Shown here: in pieces, positions 1 through 11,043 of the stretch
How positions within the stretch are numbered: the stretch's first letter is position 1
Layout of the letters: each line of letters opens with the position of its first letter
Source of the DNA: Termitomyces sp. T153
Taxonomy: Eukaryota > Basidiomycota > Agaricomycetes > Agaricales > Lyophyllaceae
Assembly: GCA_018296165.2 (NCBI GenBank)
Contig: JACKQL020000149.1
Coordinates: forward strand, 29,980 to 93,979
Direction: 5' to 3'
DNA length: 64,000 nucleotides
The notes under the pieces: model-generated
Seen by the model: only the letters and a program-made list of their open reading frames with translations
What the model was told of the DNA's origin: nothing
Databases searched by the model: none
Program-made: the position numbers and the translations under genes

Positions 1-1904
1 CTAACTTTTATAATTTTCAGCATCTCTAATATATACCAGTGGACATTGTAGTATTTTGTTGAGATGTAATATATATACATGATTGGTTTATATATGGAAT
101 GTCAATATATTGAATTGTAAAAGAAAAGCAACACTTAGTCAACAAAATACAAAGACCTAACCAAACAAAGTGAGGTTGGGTCTGGATTTTAGTATTGAAA
201 TAACAAATATCAAGACCTAACTGAATGGAGTGAGGTTGGGTCTGGGACTGAGCAAGAGCTACAGGCCCATGCCAAAGGCATGAACCATAGCTCATAACCT
301 ATACTGAGTAATGTCAAAGCATATGATTCATGGAAGGTGACTCATGGGGACAGAAGGGTGCAGGGCATGACAGGCAGTATTTCAGATGAGCTAGATTGGT
401 GGATCATCTTCAGACTGAGCCTAGAATAGAGTTGAACAGTCCTAAAGGGGACTGTTCCCTTACAGATGTAGCTGATGTGGTACTGCTTTGCCAGTTAAGC
501 AATAAGCTTTGATATAACAATCTCACAAAGGGCACCCCAGCAACAGATAATATCTTCAAAGATCCACTTAACCACAGCAACAGTATTCTTGCATTGTACC
601 ATGTGGAATTTGAGGTAGTAGATAAAGGAACAGCAACCTTGGATGATGTACTTGAACCTACTGGATGGTGGAATGAACATTGTATTGACATGCACAGGCA
701 TTGTAACAGTCAGCACAATGAAGACTTTGGTAGTCTAGTGAATCTGGCAAAGGTGACCAGTGCAGATGTACCAAGTGATGTCAGTGCTAACATGGGACCA
801 CCAGAAACATTCTAAGAAAGCAGCACAAATAACAAAAAGTCTTCAATGGCCAAGTTTGCTGTACATGGCATGCAAGATGTAGATGCAGCTGATAGTGCCA
901 ATGAACAGCAATGAAGAAGGTGATAGTGTAGCAAACAAAAGTACATAGTTAGTATCACTAAGATGCTCAAGACAATCAATGTCTTTGAGCCACTGATGCA
1001 CTGCTAAGAGATCTTCTTCCAAGGCTTTGGTGCTACAAGGTATGGCATCATATGTCAAAGTTGTGATGTCATTGTAAAGGAGCTGAGGTTAATTAGCAGG
1101 AGAAAGAATAAGTGACCAGAGACAGCAGAGAGCAATCTGAGGCAGTGATGCAAAGGAGAGGTACTGTCATCTGAATAGCATGAACAATACAATGCATGCA
1201 ATTTATCCAGTCCTCAATGTTGCTATCAAACAGTAGCTGCAGAAGTCTGTCTGTCTAGGATGCTTCTTGATCTTGAACTACCATTGTCCTGTGTTGAGTC
1301 CTGGCAGCTTTAAGTTCATAGATAGCAAATTTTCATCTTTCATAGTGCCTGCGAGGCTCCTGAGTCCATGGGTGACCTATCAGCCTCTAAATTAACTTCT
1401 CTCCCCTTAAACTGGCTTTCCAACACTGTCTCCTCCTTTAAAGACATTATTTCAACCTCTACCTAGCAGTCCAAACCTGGATGAGACCCCAAACTGCCCA
1501 CATTGTCTGCCAACCCACTCCAACCTCAAGACCCTTTTGGCAGTCAATTCCAGCCCAATCAGATCAGTCAAATCAGGAGGATTTTCTTTTCTAGTGTTTA
1601 TCTCCTTTTTTGCTCTTTTAGACCATGCACTACAGGCATCAATTCTCATTTTCATCTCTTTTATTTGTTACTCTTTATACCAAACTCTATCATTTCCTAC
1701 AAAATCTAACATACACACATATGCCACTCTCAGCTGTCTATGACACTATTGAGACTCTGAGGGTGAGCCACTATCACTTACAACTTAGTTACTCAATACT
1801 TACATTACCTTGTAGCTCTGATACTGTGTATTCTCTACAGGTCATATGCAGCCATCTATAACACTATTAAGACTCTGAGGTTCTAATACTGCATATTCTC
1901 TACA
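1..1904. other. CpG-poor decayed DNA, no gene identified
   Basis: I recognise no gene here. Two imperfect direct copies of a short hairpin-forming unit (gacctaac...gaggttgggtc) sit at about 147-186 and 211-247. A short open frame at 594-815 has no family I recognise. CpG is nearly absent, as in the other old transposon tracts. The last few hundred bases carry repeated phrases (actattgagactctgag, ttctctaca) and end at 1904 in ...CTACA, just before a copia-like leader, so they are probably a decayed copia 5' LTR whose left end I cannot place. Confidence 0.45.
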
Positions 1905-2633
1905 TGTTGTAGGGCCAATAGCTCTTGCACACTATAGAGTAGCATTCCCAGAGTTTCAAAAAAGAATTATAAACATATATGGCTCAAACTACACTAAAAA
2001 AAATATGTTGACCAACTGTGCATACAACTCCTCTGTGTTTACTGAAGAACTTCACTTCAATAGAACAAATTTTATCATGTTCAGAGACAGGGTACTCATT
2101 GCAGCAACATCCTACACTACACATGGGTATCTGAAAGGGATGATCCTGAGACCTCTGAGACCTAAAGACTCTGTCAAACTTTCAAACTTAAAATTTTCAC
2201 CCCAAGCCCCAAGGATCTGACTGAGAGAAAGGGGAAACCCACCAAACACAAAGACCCAGCACACCTACTGCTACCAAGCAAGTACACAGAAATGAACAGA
2301 TGGTACTCCCTCACCCCATCCGCTAAAGAGTGGGATAGCTATGACACATGGGCAATGGGACTGATAATCAATAACTGTAAAACTATTGTGGGCCTAAAAG
2401 TGAAGATGAACAGATCAGCAGCTAGCACATTGAAGATGCTCACCAAAGCCTACAGTGCCATATTCAATCCTGCAGCAACAGGGGCAGAGAAGCAACTCAG
2501 GGCCACAAAGTTAGAAGAAAAAATGAAATGAGGTAGTAGAAAAAGGAGTACATCATAGATGCTACTTTCTGCTCATTGGCTTGCTCTCAGAGTCATGAAA
2601 CACCATTGTCCACCATAAAGGGGCCAACAACTC
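1905..2633 (+). mobile_element. Ty1/copia-like element remnant (leader and gag N-terminus)
   Basis: Decayed gag of a copia-type element. A frame from about 2005 contains F-x-RTNFIMFRDR, which lines up with the gag start of the better copia copy at 53.0 kb (DETNYIMFRDR). A second frame at 2292-2531 reads WYSLTPSAKEWDSYDTWA..., the same alpha-helical gag region that reads EWWDKCPSYQEWQVWNAWT in that copy. Frameshifts and stops separate the pieces, so it cannot be functional. It is cut off at 2634 by a gypsy LTR. The family call rests on internal comparison with the 53 kb copy, which also has a CCHC knuckle and a protease motif. Confidence 0.6.
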
Positions 2634-2913
2634 TGTCAGAGGACTGTCACAGGCACATCACTTTTGGGTTATGTGCATCACCTCAGTGATAGAGGCATAT
2701 GAGTTTTCTGTCCTACTGTACAGTTGTTTCCCATGAATCCAAAGGCCTAGAGTGTAGCATTTGGCCTAAGGAGTTCTTCAGAGTTGTTCTCTTTGGATCT
2801 CCCTTTGCCAGGTATGTAGTATACTTGTAGACACTGTACAGTGCTGAATAGACTTTGGATCTCCCTTTGCCAGTTGTGTCATTGAGCCACAGCCTCCACA
2901 GGTTGCCCTTACA
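2634..2913 (+). repeat. Gypsy LTR, chromodomain family, old copy
   Basis: About 280 bp beginning TGTCAGAGGAC and ending GTTGCCCTTACA. It is followed by GCAAAACAAGTCTCTAG, the same leader that follows the related LTRs at 6109 and 59626. It contains two phrases typical of the family (ttctctttggatctccctttgcc and actttggatctccctttgcc). It is the 5' LTR of the decayed gag region that follows. The start is ambiguous between 2634 and 2645. Confidence 0.7.
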
Positions 2914-4289
2914 GCAAAACAAGTCTCTAGATTTGGCCTGAGAGCCCTCCTTTTGATGGCCTGAATTTCTACTTGGTTCCTCAAAAAAGGTCTCTCCACC
3001 ACTCAAGCCAACCTGTCCAGCACCTCCTCCTGATGCTTCAAGCCCCCAAGACAGTGCTTGGAGTTGTTTGCTGTCCCTGGGGACACAGGTTTAACTTACT
3101 CAAGCCTCCCTTACTTCCCACACCACTAAACTCACCAAGCTCTGTCAAACTACTGAAGCAGTGTCCCTTTCCCTCCAGACACTCTTGGAACATCTCCCCC
3201 TCACTTCTACTCCTCCCCTGCACCTCCAGAAGCTGCAGAAAGATTCTCTTCTGCACCTAGCTTGGAGGTTTTAGCACCTTGTGCCAAACTTCCTTGCCCT
3301 GCACTCTCTAACATAATTGATAGGGACTGTAGAGTGGGGGAACATTTCCTCTAGTTTTGCATCACTTATATCCAGTTGAGTGGTGAAGCCTTTGCCTTTG
3401 ATGCCTTGAAAATCGCCTGGGTTCTCTCCTACATGGAGGCAGGCCAAGCCTCAACCTATGCACTGGGCATTTTTTGATGCCCAGAGGGAGTTGAGAGTTT
3501 TTCTGGCTGGATGGAGTTTGAGAAGGAGTTCCAAGCTGAGTTCTTCCCCCTTGACCCTGCCAAGACTGCAGCTGTTTCCCTTTGAGACCAAATCCAGTAT
3601 GGTCAAGGAAAGCAGTCACTTGACAAGTACATCAACTCTTTCCATGCCTTAGTTGAACAGGCTGGATATCTAGATAGTTTGCAACTCTGACTAACCTTTC
3701 ATGATGGACTCCATCCCTCTCTCATGGATAGCATTGACAGTATGGCTGAGGGGCACTCAGATGATGAGCATGTCAGTATCTGGTATAAGGTGGCACATGA
3801 GCAGTGGCAGCTGATGGAGCTGCAATGTGAGCTGCAGCAGAATCAACCCTTGACATTTCCTTTCTCTTGTGGTGGGTTTACCCCCCAAGTTCCCTCTTCC
3901 TTGCCTGCCTTAGCAGCTCCATGGGCAGGTGCAGCTGTTTCCATTCCATCTCATGTTGCCCCCTTTCACTTCCTACCCCAAGGAGTCCCAATGGATGTTG
4001 ATGCCTTTTGACAGCAATCCTCTACTCCCCTGTTGTGCCAACATTGTGAAAAGGCTGGTCATTTTTCTCATTACTGTCTTCAAGGACTAGAAGTCTGCTA
4101 TCTGTCCACATTAGAGCAGGAACTGCTTATCCAACTCCTGGCTGCCTAGGACACAATGGGAACCACCTCTCCTGATGCACTTATAGTCATCTGCTCTGAT
4201 AATGCAGAGCAGTGCTGTGAAATTCTGGATGACAGAGCAAAGGAGAGCTTTGAAAAGTTGGAGATAGAAGAGGGTGCCCACTACTTTTG
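2914..4289 (+). mobile_element. Degraded gypsy gag (chromodomain family, copy A)
   Basis: Leader and gag of a gypsy element, heavily frameshifted. A CCHC knuckle survives at 4036-4077 (CQHCEKAGHFSHYC), followed by the conserved LEVCYLS...EQE...LLA tail that also follows the knuckle in the copies at 33.1, 58.5 and 61.1 kb. There is no CpG-containing codon left to speak of. The element stops shortly after the knuckle, where a Tc1/mariner fragment begins, so protease and pol are missing. Confidence 0.7.
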
Positions 4290-4749
4290 ATGAGACAAGG
4301 ACTCCAAACACAACTCCAAGAGGGCTAACAAGTGGTTTGAAGACAACAACTTTGATGTCCTCTTGTAGTCAGCTCAATCCCCTGATTTTCACCATATTGA
4401 ACACCTCTGATAGTACCTCAAGGACCAGCTTAGGCAGTATAAAACACCATATGGTGTGCATGAATTGTGGGAGAGGGTTGCAAAGGAGTGGGATGGAATA
4501 CCAGCAGAGGTATGCCAAAGACTGATAGAAAGCATGCCTAGAAGGATTCAAGCAGTTATCAAGGCAAATGAAGAACATACAAAGCACTAAATACCAAAAT
4601 TAGAGATGCTCAAAAAACTGTTCCAATGAGTGAATAGTTTCAAAGTACTTTATATGATTTTACCACAGTTTTAAATACTTCCAATCCTTCATGGCAATGT
4701 CATCTTTCAAAAAGTATAAAACATTGGGACAGTTTTTTGAGCCACTGTA
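4290..4749 (+). pseudogene. Tc1/mariner transposase, C-terminal fragment with 3' TIR
   Basis: From 4300 one frame reads DSKHNSKRANKWFEDNN...SAQSPDFHHIEHL...YLKDQL and ends in KANEEHTKH followed by TAA at 4588. This is the C-terminal half of a Tc1/mariner DDE transposase, including the SPD..xIEHLW block that carries the last catalytic acid. Three internal stops occur, all TAG or TGA where Trp or Arg is expected. The 3' terminal repeat follows, ending ACAGTTTTTTGAGCCACTG and then TA at 4748-4749, the dinucleotide target of this superfamily. The N-terminal half and the left terminal repeat are missing. Confidence 0.8.
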
Positions 4750-4809
4750 GATTCTAAGGTAGGCCCACTCCTCCCTTTCTTGAGCTCTGTCCAGAGCTCA
4801 TGCTGTATT

Positions 4810-5453
4810 CACTTGAGGACATCTTGTAGACTTTTGAAGAAACACCTGTTGAAAACAGGTTAAGTGATTTCCAACAAGTATTTGTCAGAGGATGTCCCAC
4901 TTGTTTCCCCTTCTCTTTCTCCAATTCTTCCTCCCCTATAGTTTTCCTTCATTTTACTTCCTTTTCCCTATCTATTGGTCCTAGTTTCAGCCCTCAGGCT
5001 GCACTGGTTCTCTGTTAATAATACAGACAAGTATGACCCCTTTGACACTGCCACCAGTTTATGTAACTGCTGACCAATTGCTGACACATCACTTTTGTCT
5101 TTTTTTCTCTGTCATACTGTACAGTTGTTTCTCATGCTTCTGAAGCCTCTGAAGTGTCACATCTGGCCTAGAGAATCCCCAGACTTGTTCTCTTTAGATT
5201 TCCCTTTGCCAGGTGAGTAGTTATCTCAGTAGACACTGTACAGTACTGAATAGACTTTGGATTTCCCTTTGCCAGCTGTGTGATTGAGACACAGCCTCTA
5301 GAGGTCACTCTTACAGTATTGCTCCAGATATACCTTTCCAAATTTCCTCATTAGGAAATTGTTTTTGTGATTTTTTATAGAAACATTTATCAGAAATTAT
5401 TTAATATGTTTTAACAGGTGTTTCTCCAGAAGTCTACAAGATTTCCTTAAGTG
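4810..5453. mobile_element. Inverted-repeat-bounded DNA element (MITE-like) carrying a gypsy LTR
   Basis: The left end (4810-~4895, TCACTTGAGGACATCTTGTAG...) is matched in inverted orientation by the right end (~5372-5453, ...CTACAAGATTTCCTTAAGTGA). The similarity runs about 80 bp inward, including AAGAAACACCTGTT / AACAGGTGTTTCTCC. This is the form of a non-autonomous cut-and-paste element. A gypsy LTR of the local family lies inside it, inserted or captured, at 5082-5315. No transposase is visible. No target duplication is certain. Confidence 0.55.
5082..5315 (+). repeat. Solo gypsy LTR, truncated or decayed
   Basis: About 234 bp beginning TGACACATCACTTTTG and ending CACTCTTACA. It shares ttctctttagatttccctttgccagg and gactttggatttccctttgccag with the LTR at 2634. 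No gag leader follows, so it is a solo LTR. Confidence 0.6.
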
Positions 5454-6108
5454 ATTGCAAGTGGATGAGCATCTGCCTCACCTGTTTGTTTCTTCTTGCT
5501 CATCAGGCAAGCTAGTCTTTCCTGCATGTTTGTGTATTACACCAACTAGTGACACTGTAATATACTTTTGCATGCAAGCAGGGAGCAGTGAGAGTTATCT
5601 CATAAAAATTTGCCTATCAATTTTACTTAAATGCTTAAGTAAGCCTAAAAATATTAATGTTTTTAGGATGCTGTGATTGCTTGCTATTTACTTATTGGCA
5701 CTTGTTGAAATCAAGCATTCCAAGAACTCACCCATTTCATGACATTTTGTCTCCTTGTATCCCAACCTGGACTGTGACCACACCACCAAAACACCAGAGA
5801 GTTACTTTACTACTCATAATGATTTAGAACAATCAATATATGTAAAATTCAAACTTGAGCCACATCTTCAAAACACCAATTAATACTGCCAAATCCAATA
5901 TCACATTGGCATTTCATTGGTATTTTCTTCTCATTAACCAGTGTAAAACAGGCATTTTCAAGTCTGATTTTCAGTCATGTGCTACAACATGCTGCATTAT
6001 GCCTGAAACTTGATTCAGAGATCTTGATTCAAAATTGATTGCAGAAGACACTAAACATATATGTAATGGGAAGCAATTTGTGCTAGATATTAATGCAAAG
6101 AACCTTTC
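5454..6108. other. Unassigned CpG-poor DNA with a dispersed repeat
   Basis: I see no gene. About 5710-5875 is similar to 30800-30955: both share ccacaccac(c/t)aaaaca, agttactttact and gagccacatctt-like phrases. That marks a dispersed repeat whose family I cannot name. Confidence 0.4.
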
Positions 6109-6502
6109 TGTCAGGAGCCAGACCCCTGGATTGTTTCCTTTATTTTGAACCTGCCACTCATTGTAGACCTCCTATTTCTGGGCCACAGGCACTTTTGACC
6201 AAGGGCTATCTTTTGGTTATATTTGTACATGGTCACATGCTGGGAGTCTGGAGATTGAGGCAATTTACAATGAATTTCTGCTTTTTAACCAGATTCTGGA
6301 ATTGCTTGTTGTTGGTTTTTTTTTTGAGAAGCTCTAGAGTAAGTTTGCCAAACACTGGCATTGGGAATCCTTAGACTTGTTCTCTTTGGATCTCCCTCTG
6401 CTAAGTAAGTAGCTAGAACTCTAGAACTTCTTGTAGATGCTAAATAAACTTTGGATCTCCCTCTATCAGTTGTCTGATTGAGCCACAGCCTCCAGAGCTA
6501 TA
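6109..6502 (+). repeat. Gypsy 5' LTR, copy B
   Basis: About 394 bp beginning TGTCAGGAGCCAGACC. The 3' part (ccttagacttgttctctttgg, gctaaataaactttggatctccctc) matches the sibling LTRs at 2634, 36785, 40612, 54386 and 59626. It is followed by the shared leader GCAGAACAAGTCTCTAG and then gag. Confidence 0.65.
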
Positions 6503-9330
6503 GCAGAACAAGTCTCTAGATTTGGTCTAGGAGCACCCTTTTTAATTGCCTGAGTTTCCATTTGGTTCTTCAAAAGGTCTCTCCCCTGTCAGTGTCTTAC
6601 TACTTTCTGTGCACCTCCTATGACCCAACCAACCCCCCCAGCACCTCTGCCTGCTGCTTTAAGCTCACAGGACAATGCCTGGAGTTGTTCCTTGTCCCTA
6701 GATACACAGGTTCAACTTACTCAAGCTTCCCTTACTTCTCACACTGCCAAACTCACCAGACTACATCAAACCACTAAAGCAGTGTTCCTTTCCCTCCAGG
6801 CCCTCCAGAAATGCCTCCTCCTTGCTCCTACTCCTCCCCTGGACCCCCAGCAGCTGTAGGAGGGTTCCCTTCTGCACTTAGCTTGGAGTTATTAGCCTTT
6901 CACTCCAAACTTCCTTTCTCTGTACTCTCTGATGTATTTAATGGGAACTGTAAGATTGGAAAATATTTTCTCCAATCCTGTATCACTTATACCCAGTTGA
7001 GCAGTGAAGCTTTTACCTCTGATACTCTGAAAATTGCTTGAGTCCTCTCCTACATGAAGGCTAGCCAAGCTTCAACCTATGCATTGTGCATTTTCCAATG
7101 CTTTAGAGGAGTAGAGAGTTTTTCAAGCTGGATGGTGTTTAAAAAGGAGTTCTGAGCTGAGGTCTTCTGCCTCAACTCTGCCAAGACTGCAGCTATTTCC
7201 CTTCAAGACTGAAACCAGTATGGTGAAGGGAAGCAGTCACTTGACGAGTACATTGACTTGTTCTAGGCCTTAGTTGAGCAGGCTGAGTATCCAGATGGTC
7301 TGCAGCTTTGCCTAATCTTCTGCAATGGACTCTACCCTTCCTTCATTGATTATATTGACAGTATGGTAGAGGGGTGCCCAGATGCATGTTGACACCTGGT
7401 ACAAGGTGGTATATGAGCAGTAACAGCTGATAGAGCTGCAGCAGGAGCTGTGACAGACCCAGTACCCCACAGTTGCTCCACATGTTTCCTTTGCTCATAG
7501 TGGGTTTTTCCCCTGAGTCTTCCTTCCATGCATGCTTCAGTGGCTCTACAAGCAGGTGCAACCCTTTCCATTCTATCTCATGTTGCCCCTTCTGTGCTCC
7601 TCTACTAGCTCCCATGCACTCCCTACTACAGGGAGTCTCTATGGATGTTGATGCCTTCTGTAAAGCAATCCTCTACTCCTCTGTTGTGCTGATGCTGCAA
7701 AAAGGCAGGCCACTTTGCCTGTTACTGTCCTCTAGGGCTGAAAATGTCTTATAGTCTGGATTGGAGCAAGAAGAGCTGTTCATTCAACTTCTGGCAGCCT
7801 AGGATGCAACAAAAGCCCCCTCCCCTGACAGGCCTATAGCTGCTCTCTCCACAGAGGTGGCCAATGTATTGGAGGAGGTGCCTATAGAGTTGAAGGAGGA
7901 TTTTTGAGTAAGCAGCAGATTACCTGTATGCCTCTGTTCCCTAGTGCTAATCATTACACTCTGCTGTTTATGGAATCAAATATATCTGTTGCTGCCCTTG
8001 ATACTATGCTCAAAATAATAAGCACCTCCTCAGATATACAAACCCCTCCCCCAGTTAAAGTCTCTGCTGGGAATAGACCTCCTAACCTGCACCTCCAGAT
8101 TTTTGCATGGAAATGCTGTCTTCCTTATTGATACATCTTTGCTTCCACCCCTTCCATCAACTCCCTGAAGCTACAAGTAGAAATTGAGATGACAGAGACC
8201 TGAAGTGTGGTTGCTCTGCTTGACAGTGGAGAAACAGGCCTCTTCCTCAACACATACTATGTACAATGAACTTGTTTTATGTTATGTTTCCATTATTGAT
8301 TGTGCAGCCTATGGTTCACACCTTATAAGTCAAAACCAGTTGATTGATCTTATTTATGAAGTATGAAGTAAGGTGCTGCCTTATGTAATGATAGTATGAG
8401 CATTTAGAGGTAGTGTCATGTGATGCTACTAAACAACAATAATAATAATAAGTACAGTAATAGTATACACTATGCAATAGAGAGGTAATGGGCACTCCAT
8501 TACATTTCACCAGTTGCCCCCTCTCTAATCCTATCCCCATATACAATGTTGATGGCATGCTCAATAAAGCTGGCTCGATTTGTTCAGTGGTGGACCTAGT
8601 TCTTTATTACCAGGCCTATCCAGAAAGAGCCACTTTTATCATCACTAGTTTAGAGAAGCAACACATGATCTTGGAGTTCACCTAGTTATGTAAACATAAC
8701 TCCAAGATTGACTGGACTAAGGACAAGGTGAAGATGAGTTGCTGCTCTTATCATTGCATGACCTGATGAATCTAAGGAGAATAATGAATACAAAGGAGAA
8801 TCTGCTAGCACACCAGACCCTGAGTCTCCAGACAAAACCATTAAGGTAGGTGATAGGATCTATGCTACAACTCTCTGCCCTCTCCTATAGTGGCAGAGAT
8901 TCAGGCCAGTCAGACCACTTCTCAATATCTGGCATTTGCAGCAAATTTTGAGCTCAGGCCCTTTTGTAGCATAGTTTCTAATCACCTCCATGGTTTTGAA
9001 GATATATTCACCAAAGCAACATTTGATTCACTTCCAGAGTGCAAGCAATAGGATCATGCAATTGAGCTTATCCCAGATGCTGAACCCTCCAGCTGCAAGG
9101 TCTATCCACTTCTGCCCTGGGATCAGAATGAGCTAAGTGAGTTCCTACAGAAGAACCTTAGTTCTGGACAGATACAACTCTCTAAGTCCCCAATGGCCTC
9201 CCCAGTCTTTTTCATTAAGAAGAAGGATGGGTCTCTTCATCTGGTTCAGGACTATTAAGCCTTGAATGCAATTATGGTGAAGAATTGCTATCCCTTGCCA
9301 CTCATCTCTGAACTTGTCAACAACTTTTGA
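6503..9330 (+). mobile_element. Degraded gypsy gag-protease-RT, copy B
   Basis: Plus-strand gypsy internal region in many broken frames. Gag starts near 6560. A knuckle with its second position lost to a stop lies at 7687-7728 (CCKKAGHFACYC). The protease active site is visible at 8222 as DSGE (expected DSGA). The protease is interrupted by a short LTR (8280-8504) and resumes as NPIPIYNVDGMLNKAGS. The start of RT is at 9187-9330 ([19 protein letters not shown], then YPLPLISEL). The element breaks off after this, before the YxDD box. It cannot be autonomous. Confidence 0.75.
8280..8504 (-). repeat. Short (~225 bp) LTR inserted in a gypsy protease
   Basis: Begins TGTTATGTTTCC and ends CCATTACA. 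It is one of four copies of a ~220 bp LTR with TGTAATG...CATTACA termini (others at 39433, 40125, 50117). The orientation is opposite to the 40125 copy. It is flanked by TTTTA (8275-8279) and TTTCA (8505-8509), a 5 bp target duplication with one transition. It splits the copy B protease between LFLNTYYVQ and the PIPIYN block. Confidence 0.7.
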
Positions 9331-10533
9331 GGTGCACACATAGAGACATACACATGTATTGTGTCCTACATTACAGCAGAGCATGCTTTGGATTCTATCC
9401 TATATCACTGGTGGAGTCCACTACACCATAGCAGAATCCCCACAATGTGCATGTCATATAAGTGCCATGGAGGCCATACATTGTGCCATACTATACATAT
9501 CCAGCAGTTCCTTGACCAGGATCTGGAGCTGCTAATTACTACCAGGTCCATTGCAATTACATCTAACAGTGACCAGCCCCACTCAACACTAAAATTTACT
9601 GGTTTCAGTAGACCAGCAGTGGATCCAGCTGCCAGCCATTTCTCATGACCAGCTGCTGCCACTTGTGACAAAATCTGCTCTCAGAAACATATCTGCCCAG
9701 CACCATCAGAAAGCTGCTGAGAAGACAGGGGGTGGCCAAAGCCAATACCACCATTGGCAACAAGCTACTTCAATGAAAAGTGATATGAAGACCTATTTTA
9801 ACTGCAGAAATAACAATCAAGGAACAGCAGAAACACAGAATTGTGCCAGTTGAACAAAATCAATGGAGAACACATAATATTGGTCATGGTTTTTTTAGAT
9901 GCTTGGAAATGCATCAGAATTCTTTATAGAGGATCAGAATTCTTTGGAAGGCATAATCTTCTTTTGTAGCCATCAAAATCTCATCAAAGCATCAAATTGC
10001 TTGGAAGCTGCAACCTTCTTTGGCAGCCATCCTGCTTTTGGATGGTACATGTAAATCAACAGATGCACATGACTCTAATTTTCAAATTCTTGACTTACAA
10101 GTCCTCTTTTGCTCACCAGCTGCCACTCATCCACTCATCACTGTCTGCTATGCTATGTCTCCATCCACTGAGGTCCTTTTCCAACAGCTCTATGACACTG
10201 AGAACTCTGTGTTGGTCTCTGCTCTGAGAGGAGACTTGTCAGATCTCTAGGGTAGGTTTAAACAATTAGTGAGCAACCCTATTTGTAGGATAATATGCCA
10301 CACTCACAGATCATTGTGGAAGCAAATTTCCCAGGTCAAGGACAAAGAACTTGTCCTAGAGGCAAGAAAAAGCTTTTCCAATAAGACCAATTAAATTTTA
10401 TCAGGCAAGCTATCAGATGCAAAGGCAATTGAGGAGTTGAAAGAGGAGGCAGGGGCATATTCAAGGAGTCACAGGCAAGGAAGGAAGCTCAGGAGGTCAA
10501 CAAGGGCCAGGCAGCAGGAGGAGTGACAGGTCT
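9331..10533. other. Unassigned CpG-poor DNA, possible 5' part of a decayed gene
   Basis: No family is recognised. Several plus-strand frames are open for 60-95 codons (9361-9648, 10020-10250) without a motif I can name. The frame ending near 10250 (MSPSTEVLFQQLYDTENSVL...) may be an upstream exon of the Zn-cluster pseudogene that follows, but I cannot show the splice sites. Confidence 0.3.
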
Positions 10534-11043
10534 GTGTTCAAAGTTGGATTCCTTACTGTCAGAAATTTTGAAATGGATTTCAGCAATCAATCCACTGATG
10601 GTTGTAGCAGGTCCAGTGTACCCAGCAGATCCCTGCCAGCAGAGCCAGTCTCAGACCAACCCCAGCTAATTAGAAAGGCTAGCAAAGCACAGATTCCCCA
10701 ACAAGAATGGAGGAAATACACTGCCCAAACTCCACCTCATATTCCTTCCACATCCAGCCAGTCCAAATATCAATCTGTTGCCTCAGACAAAGATGACAAG
10801 AATGACTCAAATGATAACAATGATCATTCTAATGATGAGGAACATTGGTGGGGGGAGATCACACTGTCAATGAGGTTAGGGAAGTACCTCATGACAGCAC
10901 CTCCTTGTGCAGGGGCACAGCTTGACCCTCCTTGCTGATACTGTCAAAAGAAGGGGCTCCAATGTGTCAAGACAAAGGAAGGAGCCTTGTGTGATGCCTG
11001 CCAGCTTGTCCTCAAGAAAACATGCAGTCTTATAAGGGATCAC
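10534..11043 (+). pseudogene. Zn-cluster protein pseudogene, 5' part (split by the young element)
   Basis: The frame 10534-10938 encodes a Ser/Pro-rich and then very acidic tract (DKDDKNDSNDNND...). It runs into a stop exactly inside a cysteine pair (C-stop-Y-C). It continues as QKKGLQC...CDACQLVLKKTC, giving Cys spacing CX2CX6CX9CX2CX7C, close to fungal Zn2Cys6 clusters. The stop is one base from Trp. The gene is interrupted at 11043 by the LTR retrotransposon and resumes at 23027 after the ATCAC duplication. It is CpG-depleted, so it decayed before or independently of the insertion. The function is unknown; a Zn-cluster would suggest DNA binding. Confidence 0.6.
11039..11043. repeat. Target site duplication, left copy (ATCAC)
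   Basis: The five bases immediately left of the element are identical to 23027-23031 on the right. A 5 bp duplication is usual for Ty3/gypsy integrases. It shows that the two LTRs belong to one insertion event. Confidence 0.95.

Noticed and set aside
4111..4311. Short minus-strand frames in the old gypsy tracts, 60-100 codons each
   Set aside because: CpG-free decayed coding DNA gives many such frames on both strands; none has a motif independent of the element proteins.
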